Assembly (NCBI GenBank): GCA_965224745.1
Contig: CBDCZY010000010.1
Coordinates: forward strand, 1-64,000
Length of the DNA: 64,000 nt
DNA from: CBDCZY01 sp965224745
GTDB taxonomy: Bacteria; Pseudomonadota; Gammaproteobacteria; Methylococcales; Methylomonadaceae
Direction of reading: 5' to 3'
A model generated the notes under the pieces. That model ran no database searches and was not told the DNA's origin. It worked only from the letters and a program-made list of their open reading frames with translations. Positions within the stretch are counted from its first letter, which is position 1. Every line of letters starts with the position of its first letter. Shown here in pieces: positions 46,339 through 54,158 of the stretch. The position numbers were made by a program, and so were the translations under genes.

Positions 46339-46999
46339 GAGTTTTTTCACTGCGGCCGGTCAACCAGTAAGTTAAGCTGATCGTTACCATTGAAAAACCT
46401 AACAGAAAAGCCGACATCGTACCTGCTGCTTCATTATCGAAGGCTTGTACACGGTCGTAGATCGCGATAGCGATAGTCTGCGTTTCACCAGGGATATTCC
46501 CGCCAATCATTAGCACAACACCAAATTCTCCTAAAGTATGCGCAAAGGTCATAATCATGGCTGAAATGATGCCAGGCCATGCTAGTGGGAGTTCTATGCG
46601 CCATAAAATTTTGTCAGGGCGCATTCCACAGCAGGCGCCAGCTTCTCTTAGTTCATGTGGGATAGCTTTAAACGCTCGCTCCATCGGCTGTATCGCAAAA
46701 GGCAGGTTAAATATGATTGATGCTAAAACCAGCCCTTGGAAAGTAAACACCCAGTTTTGGCCGAATAAGGTCATTAACGTTTGGCCGACCGCAGAATGTT
46801 CTCCCAGCAATACCAACAAATAAAAACCTAAAACTGTTGGTGGTAATACTAACGGTAAAGCAATTCCTGCTAGCAATACGCTCTTACCACGGAAATCATT
46901 ATAGGCCAGCCAGCGTCCAACAATAATGCCAACAGGTAACAGTATAATCACCGTGGTTAGGCTAAGTTTGAGTGATAGCAGTAACGCTTGCCAATCCAT
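46331..46999 (-). CDS. modB: Molybdate ABC transporter permease ModB
   Basis: The 222-residue integral membrane protein has about five transmembrane segments and the permease EAA loop REAGACCGMRPDKILWRIEL followed by PLAWPGIISAM, which contacts ModC. PLVLPPTVLGFYLLVLLG is a ModB hallmark. ATG at 46999 (MDWQALLLSLKLS) starts 30 bp after the modA stop. It is the second gene of modABC. Confidence 0.94.
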   Translation of the reverse strand: MDWQALLLSLKLSLTTVIILLPVGIIVGRWLAYNDFRGKSVLLAGIALPLVLPPTVLGFYLLVLLGEHSAVGQTLMTLFGQNWVFTFQGLVLASIIFNLPFAIQPMERAFKAIPHELREAGACCGMRPDKILWRIELPLAWPGIISAMIMTFAHTLGEFGVVLMIGGNIPGETQTIAIAIYDRVQAFDNEAAGTMSAFLLGFSMVTISLTYWLTGRSEKTHG

Positions 47000-47029
47000 A
47001 AAATCAAAAGATCTTCAGATGCAGCACGA

Positions 47030-47863
47030 TCAAATATTAACTGAGTCTTGTTGGTCAGAAACGTTAAACCCAGTGCGCGAAAAGATAGCCTGAGCAGTCG
47101 GTTGTTGTAAATATTCGAAGAATAGTTTTGCTGTCTCACCCGCATTTTTTAGCAAAACCATTGATTGTTTGAGCGGCTGATGTAGATGTTGAGGGATTAA
47201 TACAAATCGACCCATGGCTTTTATCTTAGGTTCTAAAGCAAAAGAATAAGCAATAATACCGCCTTGAGCTGCTCCATGAACCGCGAATTGCGCTGCTTGC
47301 GCAATATTCTCGCCAAAGACCAAACGGGGTTTTATCGAGGCCCATAATTTGATATTTTGTAGAACCTGTTTGGCCGCTGCACCATAAGGGGCATGCGCTG
47401 GATTAGCAATAGAAAAGTGTTTGATGTCACTTGCTTTAACTGCCTGTTTCAGTCCGGACAAGTGACTGTCGATTTTTAGTTTCGATTGTAACGATGAGAA
47501 TAGAACGAGTCTCCCTGTGGTGTAGACAACAGCATTGCCTCGCGTTAAGCCATCTTTAACAAGACGTTCGATGTTTTCTTGGTCCGCAGCTAAAAAAATT
47601 TCAAAGGAACCGCCTTGGTTGATTTGTCTGGCCAAATTTCCAGAAGATCCATAACTAATTCGCAAAGCGTGTCCTGTTTCCTGGGCAAACGCCTGATTAA
47701 TTTCTTGCAGTGCAAATTGAATGCTCGAAGCTGCAGCAATTAACGGCGCTTGCTCAGAAGCGATTAACTTTTCTATTGGATTCAACAATAAGGCTAATAG
47801 TGCAATACACCGAACAACTGCCAACCTTGAGCAACACATGTCTTTAATACCTTTGCTGAACAT
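47030..47863 (-). CDS. modA: Molybdate-binding periplasmic protein ModA
   Basis: 277 residues with a signal peptide (about 1-35). The family blocks are all present: LIAAASSIQFALQEINQAF (first oxyanion-binding Ser), RISYGSSGNLARQI, FEIFLAADQENIERL, SIANPAHAPYGAAAKQVL and GIIAYSFAL. It captures molybdate or tungstate for ModBC. First gene of the operon; a candidate ModE-like site lies 40 bp upstream. Confidence 0.94.
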   Translation of the reverse strand: MFSKGIKDMCCSRLAVVRCIALLALLLNPIEKLIASEQAPLIAAASSIQFALQEINQAFAQETGHALRISYGSSGNLARQINQGGSFEIFLAADQENIERLVKDGLTRGNAVVYTTGRLVLFSSLQSKLKIDSHLSGLKQAVKASDIKHFSIANPAHAPYGAAAKQVLQNIKLWASIKPRLVFGENIAQAAQFAVHGAAQGGIIAYSFALEPKIKAMGRFVLIPQHLHQPLKQSMVLLKNAGETAKLFFEYLQQPTAQAIFSRTGFNVSDQQDSVNI

Positions 47864-47902
47864 TATGCAATATCGTTTGTTATTATTTCATGCTGGTTTT
47901 GA

Positions 47903-47919
47903 GTTATCATTTTTATAAC
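47903..47919 (-). promoter_or_regulatory. Candidate ModE-like operator
   Basis: Inverted repeat GTTAT-N7-ATAAC (47903-47907 and 47915-47919), 40 bp upstream of modA. ModE boxes are built from GTTATAT-like half-sites, so this is a plausible molybdate-dependent operator, but half-sites are short and no modE gene is in view. Confidence 0.3.
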
Positions 47920-48000
47920 GCCTCGTTTCAACTGATTGAGTGCTAAAACCTATCACCTGTTCCGTTAGTCATCATCAAGAGGGAGAACGAACGAGATATT

Positions 48001-48627
48001 ATGTATTACGGCGAAAAATTCAACAGTATCACACATTTGGTGGGAGCAGTGCTTGCTTTAGTCGGATTTGGTGTATTGTTAACCGTTAGTATCCAACAGC
48101 AGGATCCACTCGTCATTGTGGCTTTCACTGTTTTCGGGATAATGCTGGTATTACTTTATACCATCTCTACGCTGTACCACAGCTTCCATCCTCCCCGACT
48201 AAAAAAATTTTTTCAAAAGTTAGATCATCTTTCGATTTATCTGTTGATTGCAGGCACCTACACGCCTTATATGCTAGTGTCCCTTGGTGATGGCAATGGC
48301 CCCCTGATGTTGGGTTTCGTCTGGGGACTTGCTGTTATAGGAATACTGCTTGATACCTTCATTCCAAGACGTATTGAATTGTTGCAAATACTTATTTATC
48401 TACTGATGGGCTGGGTCTGCACGTTGGAATATACTAATCTTTCAGCGGCTATTAACAGCACTGGCATGGTGTGGCTTACTGTCGGTGGTATCGCCTATAC
48501 ATTAGGGGTTGTTTTTTATGTGTTGGATGACATGAATAAACTTCGCCATGCTCACGGAATTTGGCATTTGTTTGTTCTGGCAGGTTCAGTCAGCCATTTT
48601 ATCTCCGTTGTTGGCTATGTGAGGTAA
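48001..48627 (+). CDS. Hemolysin III family (PAQR) membrane protein
   Basis: The 208-residue protein has seven predicted transmembrane segments and the PAQR/hemolysin III motifs: EKFNSITHLVGAVLAL (first His), LYTISTLYHSF, KLDHLSIYLLIAGTYTP and the C-terminal HAHGIWHLFVLAGSVSHF with the metal-ligand His pair. Members are envelope proteins related to adiponectin receptors. The E. coli relative is YqfA. Molecular activity in bacteria is unclear. A single gene, divergent from modA. Confidence 0.95.
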   Translation: MYYGEKFNSITHLVGAVLALVGFGVLLTVSIQQQDPLVIVAFTVFGIMLVLLYTISTLYHSFHPPRLKKFFQKLDHLSIYLLIAGTYTPYMLVSLGDGNGPLMLGFVWGLAVIGILLDTFIPRRIELLQILIYLLMGWVCTLEYTNLSAAINSTGMVWLTVGGIAYTLGVVFYVLDDMNKLRHAHGIWHLFVLAGSVSHFISVVGYVR

Positions 48628-49008
48628 TGATCCTGTAAGAGAAGTTTTATTGATGCAGTTTTCAAACACTTTTCTGCAAGCTAATTTAGAGCTAAATAAT
48701 TAATTTAGAATCAATAAATGAAACAGAAACTCAACCACTATGCACTGAAAGTGCATAGGTTGGGATTGGACTGAAAGCCCTAACAGTGTGCATTGACAAA
48801 TGATCGGTGACTTGTGAAAAAATGAGTTTCCCCGCGTGCATGGCTTGCTTCAAAAATATCGGAACCTACACCAGAACAATATTTTTTACAGTTGAAATCG
48901 ATAACACCCATTATTTGGCTTTTTTCCATATCATAACAGTGAGTTATCATGGGTTTTGGCTGTTTTTACCGGACAGTAGTGTTATGAGGAGGGATTTAGA
49001 CATGAAAT
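48628..49008. other. Intergenic, about 380 bp
   Basis: It holds a perfect 9-bp hairpin CTATGCACT-GAA-AGTGCATAG (48738-48758) that lacks a T tract, and no believable gene. Confidence 0.4.
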
Positions 49009-49287
49009 TTATTTCATCATCGACTTCTTAAACATTCTGTCTAACTTGGAATTGGTGTCTTCAGCAAAAGCTGCCGCTCGTTTAGCTGATGCATCGGCAT
49101 CGGCGGCCACACTGGTTGCTTCTGAAGCAGCGCTGGTGGCGGCTTTTGCTTCACTTAATGCGGCTTCCTGGTTGGCCTTTAACTCATCTATTTGGGATTG
49201 CAATGTATCGATGGATGATGAGCTGGCACAACCGATCACTGCCAAGGCGGCGAATGCAACAAGCAACAATTTTACTAAGCTTTTCAT
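49009..49287 (-). CDS. Lpp/OprI-like alanine-zipper outer membrane lipoprotein
   Basis: The 92-residue protein has a lipoprotein signal peptide with lipobox AVIGC (Cys20), then SSSSIDTLQSQIDELKANQE and a long Ala/Ser heptad stretch (KAATSAASEATSVAADADAS). It ends with FKKSMMK, so a C-terminal Lys is available for attachment to peptidoglycan as in E. coli Lpp. It is predicted to form a coiled coil tethering the outer membrane to the wall. The gene lies 79 bp downstream of an L,D-transpeptidase gene on the same strand, the enzyme class that makes this linkage. Confidence 0.87.
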   Translation of the reverse strand: MKSLVKLLLVAFAALAVIGCASSSSIDTLQSQIDELKANQEAALSEAKAATSAASEATSVAADADASAKRAAAFAEDTNSKLDRMFKKSMMK

Positions 49288-49366
49288 AAAAGAAACCTCA
49301 TAAGAAATAATTTAAGAATATGATGTAAAGTATTATTTTGCCTTGTTTTTCTATTTGATTCTAGTG

Positions 49367-49912
49367 CTATTTGATAATTATTTCTGTGCCTCGCTCGATC
49401 CAGGGTGCTAATTGATCAATTTGTTCATTGGATAAAGCAATACAACCGTGAGTCCAATTGAATAATTTGTGTATATTTTTATCTGCATTTCCAAGGCCGT
49501 GTATGCCCAATAGACCTCCCAATGATGTGTTTTGAGGGGGTACTTTTTCTGTTCGATGTGCCTGGTTAATAGATAGATATTCTTGATGTGTAATGAGTCC
49601 TTTTTTGTAGGCTGTTTGAGCATTTCTAGGTGAGGGATAGGTAATCCCAAAAAAGCGATGATAGATGGTTTTTTTACCTATCCAACCAATTTTGTAGCGT
49701 CCGATAGGAGTGATATCATCCCCTCTTTGTTGTTTAAATCCGCTGCCTTTGCGACCGACGGCAATGTTTTTAAAGACTCTCAGTGTGTCTGAGCCACGTT
49801 GAACGCTAAGGGTTAAAGCTTTTGTATCAACCGATATCCAAATTTTATCGTTGCCGTAAGAAATAGTGCTAAATATTGCTATCAAAAATAGCAGCGCTGT
49901 TTGAAGTTTCAA
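49367..49912 (-). CDS. L,D-transpeptidase (YkuD family)
   Basis: The 181-residue protein has a signal peptide (1-20, ending SYG) and a YkuD catalytic domain: WISVDTKALTLSVQRGSD at its start, LLGIHGLGNADK (His138) and FNWTHGCIALSN, with catalytic Cys157. It transfers acyl groups between peptidoglycan stem peptides or to Lpp Lys. The neighbour gene encodes an Lpp-like protein, suggesting the latter function. No LysM domain is present. ATG 49912 is the only sensible start. Confidence 0.93.
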   Translation of the reverse strand: MKLQTALLFLIAIFSTISYGNDKIWISVDTKALTLSVQRGSDTLRVFKNIAVGRKGSGFKQQRGDDITPIGRYKIGWIGKKTIYHRFFGITYPSPRNAQTAYKKGLITHQEYLSINQAHRTEKVPPQNTSLGGLLGIHGLGNADKNIHKLFNWTHGCIALSNEQIDQLAPWIERGTEIIIK

Positions 49913-50387
49913 TGGGATCGTGTGAGACTTAACAAAATGGTGTGAACATTATCAATTATTCGAGCTTAAAATAACATTTGACAGGCTCTGTATACAAAAA
50001 TAATTTTACCCAGCTTGTTTGTAATTATCGTTTTCTAATTTCATTTGCTGTGCTTTTTATTTTCGTTATTAGATGAAAAAATCAGATGGACAACAAGAAG
50101 TTATTCATGAATCTAATTCATTTATGTTATTTTATCGGCACCTGGCAGTATTTCTGTTTGGTTGAAGTTAAGGAACGTGCACGAAATAACTACGACAACT
50201 AACTTGTTTTTTTGTCCGTCTTCGGTGTTGTGGCAACAGTTGCGTAGCCAGCTATGCGCCTATTGCCACGCCTTGAAGACAAACAAAAACCCCGCGCTAG
50301 TTGCCGAACTTATTCCGTGCGCGTTCCTAAGATGTAATTATTTCCCAGGAATTCTCACTAGACACCTAATCTTTTTAAATTTATCGC
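49913..50387. other. Intergenic, 475 bp, carrying the MITE-like repeat
   Basis: Besides the repeat at 50171-50328 nothing coding is seen. The parC promoter should lie here, possibly inside or after the repeat; the repeat ends 60 bp before parC. Confidence 0.5.
50171..50328. repeat. MITE-like element with compound inverted repeats
   Basis: Terminal inverted repeats of about 22 bp (AGGAACGTGCACGAAATAAC; the right end complement reads AGGAACGCGCACGGAATAAG) bound 158 bp without coding capacity. An inner inverted repeat (GTCTTCGGTGTTGTGGCAA / TTGCCACGCCTTGAAGAC) lets it fold into a long hairpin. The right end is repeated exactly over 22 bp at 35870-35891. Confidence 0.65.
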
Positions 50388-52628
50388 ATGACTCTGATAG
50401 AACAGAATTTTGAGCAAGTAGCGCTTAAGGATTTTACCGAAAAAGCATACCTTGATTATTCCATGTATGTCATTTTGGATCGAGCATTACCCAATATTGC
50501 CGACGGCCTGAAACCTGTTCAACGTCGAATTGTTTATGCTATGTCAGAACTGGGGTTATCCGCGTTAGCCAAGTATAAGAAGTCAGCGCGTACAGTCGGT
50601 GATGTATTAGGCAAATATCATCCACATGGCGATTCGGCTTGCTATGAAGCAATGGTTTTGATGGCACAAGATTTTTCCTATCGCTATCCATTGATTGACG
50701 GACAAGGAAACTGGGGTTCACCGGATGATCCAAAATCGTTTGCAGCCATGCGCTATACGGAGTCCCGTTTAACGCCTTATGCACAAACTTTATTGAGCGA
50801 ACTAGGGCAGGGTACCGTTGAATGGAACGATAATTTCGACGGTACGCTGAAAGAACCTAAACTATTACCAGCTCGGCTACCCAACATATTGTTGAATGGT
50901 ACGATGGGTATAGCCGTTGGTATGGCTACTGATATTCCACCGCATAATCTACGAGAAGTCGCCTATGCCTGTATCCGTTTACTAGAAACTCCAAAAGCCA
51001 CTTTGGACGAAATCTGTGAAGACATTAAAGGACCAGATTATCCTACCACGGCTGAAATTATCAGCACCCAGGACGAAATTAAGAGCATTTATCAGACCGG
51101 TAATGGATCAGTAAAGCTGCGTGCCCGTTATGAAGTAGAAGACTGTAATATTGTGATAACGGCTTTGCCGCATCGGGTTTCAGGTGCTAAGTTGCTAGAG
51201 CAGATTGCTGCGCAGATGCAGGCTAAAAAGCTGCCAATGATTGAAGATTTGCGTGATGAATCTGACCATGAAAGTCCAACACGACTGTTAATTATGCCTC
51301 GCAGTAAGCGTGCCGATGCTGATGAAATTATGTCGCACTTATTTGCTACTACAGACTTGGAAAAAAATTACCGGGTTAACTTGAATATGATTGGCCTAAA
51401 CGGTCGGCCTCAAGTTAAAGATTTGCGAACCATACTGGTTGAGTGGCTGGAATTTAGAGTTGAAACGGTACGGCGTCGATTACAATTTCGACTTGATAAA
51501 GTCATGGCTCGATTGCATATTCTGGAAGGCTTATTGATTGCCTACCTGAATATTGATGAAGTCATCGCCATCATTCGAAGTGAAGACAAACCCAAGCCAG
51601 TGTTGATGTCCCGATTTGGAATTAGTGACATCCAGGCTGAAGCGATTCTAGAACTAAAGCTTCGTCACCTAGCAAAGCTGGAAGAAATGAAAATTCGTGG
51701 CGAACAAGAAGAACTTGAAAAAGAACGCGCAAAATTAGAAAAAACGCTCGGTTCAGAGCGATTGTTAAAGAAATTGGTACGCCAAGAAATTCAGGAAGAT
51801 GCTGAAAAGTATGGTGATGATCGTCGATCGCCATTAGTCAAACGGCAAGCTTCACAGGCTATAGCCGAAACACAGTTAATTAGTAACGAACCAGTAACTA
51901 TCATCCTCTCTCAGAAAGGTTGGGCCAGGGCGGCCAAAGGTCATGACATCGATCCGACGACACTGACTTATCGATCTGGTGACCAATTTTTGCATGCCGT
52001 GTCTGGAAGAACCACGCAACCCGTTTGTGTAATGGATACGACTGGTCGAGTTTACACTGTGACTACTCACGATTTACCATCAGCTCGAACACAGGGCGAG
52101 CCTTTGACCGGCCGCCTCAACCCGCCAGCAGGATCAGCGTTTGTATCTCTTCTTTCCGGTCAACCTGATAGTTGGTATTTAGTAGCCAGTAATGCCGGTT
52201 ACGGCTTTAAGGTGCAAGTAAAAGATTTAATAACCAAAAATCGAGCGGGAAAACTTGTTTTAACGCTACCAAGTGGTGCTGCCGTGTTGAATCCTGCATT
52301 GATTCACAATCCAGAAACAGATCGTGTCGCTGTGGTGACCTTGCAAGGTCGGTTATTGGTTTTCCCTATAGGTGATTTACCGGAATTACCAAAAGGGAAG
52401 GGGAATAAGCTCATTCAACTCAAACCTGACGAATTCAAAACGCAGCAGGATGCGGTCTTATCTGTTGTCGCTGTACCAGAATGGCGTTTTTTACGAGTTG
52501 TTGCTGGCAAACGTCATGTAACTTTTAAAGACTTAGACATGGAAGCCTATAGTGGAAGTAGGGCTCGACGTGGTAATCCTCTACCTAAAGGGTTTCAGAG
52601 AGTAAGTCATTTGGAGCTTGATCGCTAA
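50388..52628 (+). CDS. parC: DNA topoisomerase IV subunit A
   Basis: ParC cuts and rejoins DNA, with ParE, to unlink daughter chromosomes. The 746-residue protein starts with LKDFTEKAYLDYSMYVILDR and has the catalytic Tyr123 in AAMRYTESRL. The quinolone-determining region HPHGDSACYEAM has Ser83 and Glu87, the wild-type residues. The C-terminal domain (about 490-746) has the ParC-type blades (GWARAAKGHDID; ARRGNPLPKGFQ). The length fits ParC rather than GyrA, and the GyrA box is absent. parE is not adjacent. ATG 50388 matches the family start. Confidence 0.97.
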   Translation: MTLIEQNFEQVALKDFTEKAYLDYSMYVILDRALPNIADGLKPVQRRIVYAMSELGLSALAKYKKSARTVGDVLGKYHPHGDSACYEAMVLMAQDFSYRYPLIDGQGNWGSPDDPKSFAAMRYTESRLTPYAQTLLSELGQGTVEWNDNFDGTLKEPKLLPARLPNILLNGTMGIAVGMATDIPPHNLREVAYACIRLLETPKATLDEICEDIKGPDYPTTAEIISTQDEIKSIYQTGNGSVKLRARYEVEDCNIVITALPHRVSGAKLLEQIAAQMQAKKLPMIEDLRDESDHESPTRLLIMPRSKRADADEIMSHLFATTDLEKNYRVNLNMIGLNGRPQVKDLRTILVEWLEFRVETVRRRLQFRLDKVMARLHILEGLLIAYLNIDEVIAIIRSEDKPKPVLMSRFGISDIQAEAILELKLRHLAKLEEMKIRGEQEELEKERAKLEKTLGSERLLKKLVRQEIQEDAEKYGDDRRSPLVKRQASQAIAETQLISNEPVTIILSQKGWARAAKGHDIDPTTLTYRSGDQFLHAVSGRTTQPVCVMDTTGRVYTVTTHDLPSARTQGEPLTGRLNPPAGSAFVSLLSGQPDSWYLVASNAGYGFKVQVKDLITKNRAGKLVLTLPSGAAVLNPALIHNPETDRVAVVTLQGRLLVFPIGDLPELPKGKGNKLIQLKPDEFKTQQDAVLSVVAVPEWRFLRVVAGKRHVTFKDLDMEAYSGSRARRGNPLPKGFQRVSHLELDR

Positions 52629-52735
52629 AGGATTATTAACAAAAACCAATTAAATCATTGCGTTACTTTTATTGTCGCGTAATTCCCGGTTTGTTTTAAT
52701 CTTTTTCAGAACTTTAAGACATCCTCTTGATCTAA

Positions 52736-52763
52736 GGAGCGAGGATGTTAATAACTTCGCTCC
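52736..52763 (+). terminator. Hairpin downstream of parC
   Basis: Stem GGAGCGA / TCGCTCC with a 14-base loop about 110 bp past the parC stop, T-rich sequence 20 bp later. Moderate support. Confidence 0.4.
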
Positions 52764-52898
52764 CACAGCATATTATTTTCTTTTTTATTTCCGATAACCC
52801 AATGATCAAATTCAGCAAAATAATTAAACACTGTTCATTTAATATTCATTTTTACCGTCTATAATCATTCTCATGAACTCATAAGAAGGAGGTTTCAA

Positions 52899-53309
52899 AT
52901 GAAATGCATTATGCCTTTAATCGTTTTAATATTCATGTTTTCGTCTAGTTCCGTTTTGGCCGGTGGCTATCATCATATCGATGTTGGCTCGGCTTGGAGA
53001 GGGCATCATCGCCATTTTAGACCTCACTATCGAGGTCACGGGCATCCTGCGGCGGCGGCAATTGGCGGTTTAGTGGTTGGAGGAATTATTGGATCGGCCA
53101 TTGCAAACTCTCACCACAGAGAGGTCAGATATGTTGATCGAACTATCTATCGTAACAATAATGCTTACAACCCGTACACAAATGGCTATAGGCCACAAGG
53201 AGGCTCTGGTTATTTCAGAAGAGAATCAAATGGTGAATGTTTTTTAGTGAATCAAAACACTTATGGGAATGAAGTATATACTTCCGTACCTGTAAGAAAT
53301 TGCCAATAG
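52899..53309 (+). CDS. Small secreted His-rich protein with glycine zipper
   Basis: 136 residues. A signal peptide (1-21, ending VLA) leads to a His-rich stretch (GGYHHIDVGSAWRGHHRHF, then HYRGHGHP), a Gly/Ala zipper (AAAAIGGLVVGGIIGSAIA) and a basic, Asn/Tyr-rich tail with Cys residues (GECFLVNQN...VRNCQ). The His patch suggests metal binding and the zipper suggests membrane or oligomer association; both are inference. GGAGG at ideal distance from ATG. Followed by a weak hairpin (53330-53365). Confidence 0.75.
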   Translation: MKCIMPLIVLIFMFSSSSVLAGGYHHIDVGSAWRGHHRHFRPHYRGHGHPAAAAIGGLVVGGIIGSAIANSHHREVRYVDRTIYRNNNAYNPYTNGYRPQGGSGYFRRESNGECFLVNQNTYGNEVYTSVPVRNCQ

Positions 53310-53329
53310 CAATATGCTAGCTAGCTGAT

Positions 53330-53365
53330 GGTGGTACAACATTGATTTTTGTTTGTTGTGCCGCC
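53330..53365 (+). terminator. Hairpin after the His-rich protein
   Basis: Arms GGTGGTACAACA and TGTTGTGCCGCC (two G-T pairs), 12-base loop. No T tract, so a weak terminator or just an RNA structure. Confidence 0.35.
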
Positions 53366-53471
53366 TCAAAATAACGTTCAATCTTAATATCCCGTGACTC
53401 ACTGTCACTTTTCAATTTGGGCAAGAGCAGGCGACTTTATCTATAAGCCGGACATGCTTGGTGTCCTTCCT

Positions 53472-54146
53472 TTACGGCAATAAAAGACTAAACCGAGCCC
53501 CACCTAAACAGCTGTCGTTCTCTATTTCGATATGACCCTGTTGTTCACCGTTAACATGCATTCCAGCTATCGTGGAAGCGAAATAGAGTCCCAGCCCGGT
53601 GCTACCTTTTGCAAAATTTACATTGGGTTGAGATTTTGACCCGTCCATGATGAAGCTTGGTGGAAAACCATCGCCATCGTCTTCAATATTGAAACGGATG
53701 AATTTTTCTTGTTGGGTTGCGCTTAATAAAATTTTATTACGTGAATATCGGATGGCATTATTAAGGATCGTTCCAATTGTGTTACAAACGAGTTCGTAGT
53801 CGCAATAGCAATATAATTCGTCGTCACATTGCACATCAAGTTGCATTTTATTAAAGCTCAGCAAGGGGGTGTGCTGGGCGACAATTTCATTGAAGATATC
53901 AATGACCGGGTATTCATCAATCGCCGGTTTGAAATGTGCGCTTTCGATTTTATACAAAACCAGTAATTGCATCAGGCTATTATTCATGCGGTTGGATTCA
54001 AATTCCAGCTGTATCACGTCTTGATTTAGCCCTTCATCTCGTTTGGAAAGTTGTTGAATCATTTCTCGGATCGCACCCAGAGAGTTCTTCATGTCATGCA
54101 CCGATGAAGCAAGAAGCGTGGAGAAATTATTATCTGAATTTTGCAC
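53472..54146 (-). CDS. Sensor histidine kinase, cytoplasmic, minimal
   Basis: This 224-residue protein has no membrane or sensor segment. The H-box is ASSVHDMKNSLGAIRE (His17). The ATPase domain has an N-box NTIGTILNNAIRYSRN, G1 IEDDGDGFP and G2 GSTGLGLYFA. The enzyme would phosphorylate itself on His17 and pass the phosphate to the REC protein encoded just upstream, whose gene ends 12 bp before this start. Input must come from another protein, perhaps the partner's TPR region. Confidence 0.9.
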   Translation of the reverse strand: MQNSDNNFSTLLASSVHDMKNSLGAIREMIQQLSKRDEGLNQDVIQLEFESNRMNNSLMQLLVLYKIESAHFKPAIDEYPVIDIFNEIVAQHTPLLSFNKMQLDVQCDDELYCYCDYELVCNTIGTILNNAIRYSRNKILLSATQQEKFIRFNIEDDGDGFPPSFIMDGSKSQPNVNFAKGSTGLGLYFASTIAGMHVNGEQQGHIEIENDSCLGGARFSLLLP

Positions 54147-54158
54147 GGTAATGTCCTG

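Noticed and set aside
48807..49031. 74-residue plus-strand ORF
   Set aside because: It overlaps the 3' end of the lipoprotein gene on the other strand, and has no family and no ribosome site.
50162..50413. 83-residue ORF upstream of parC
   Set aside because: It is translated from the MITE-like repeat and overlaps the parC start; no protein family is visible.
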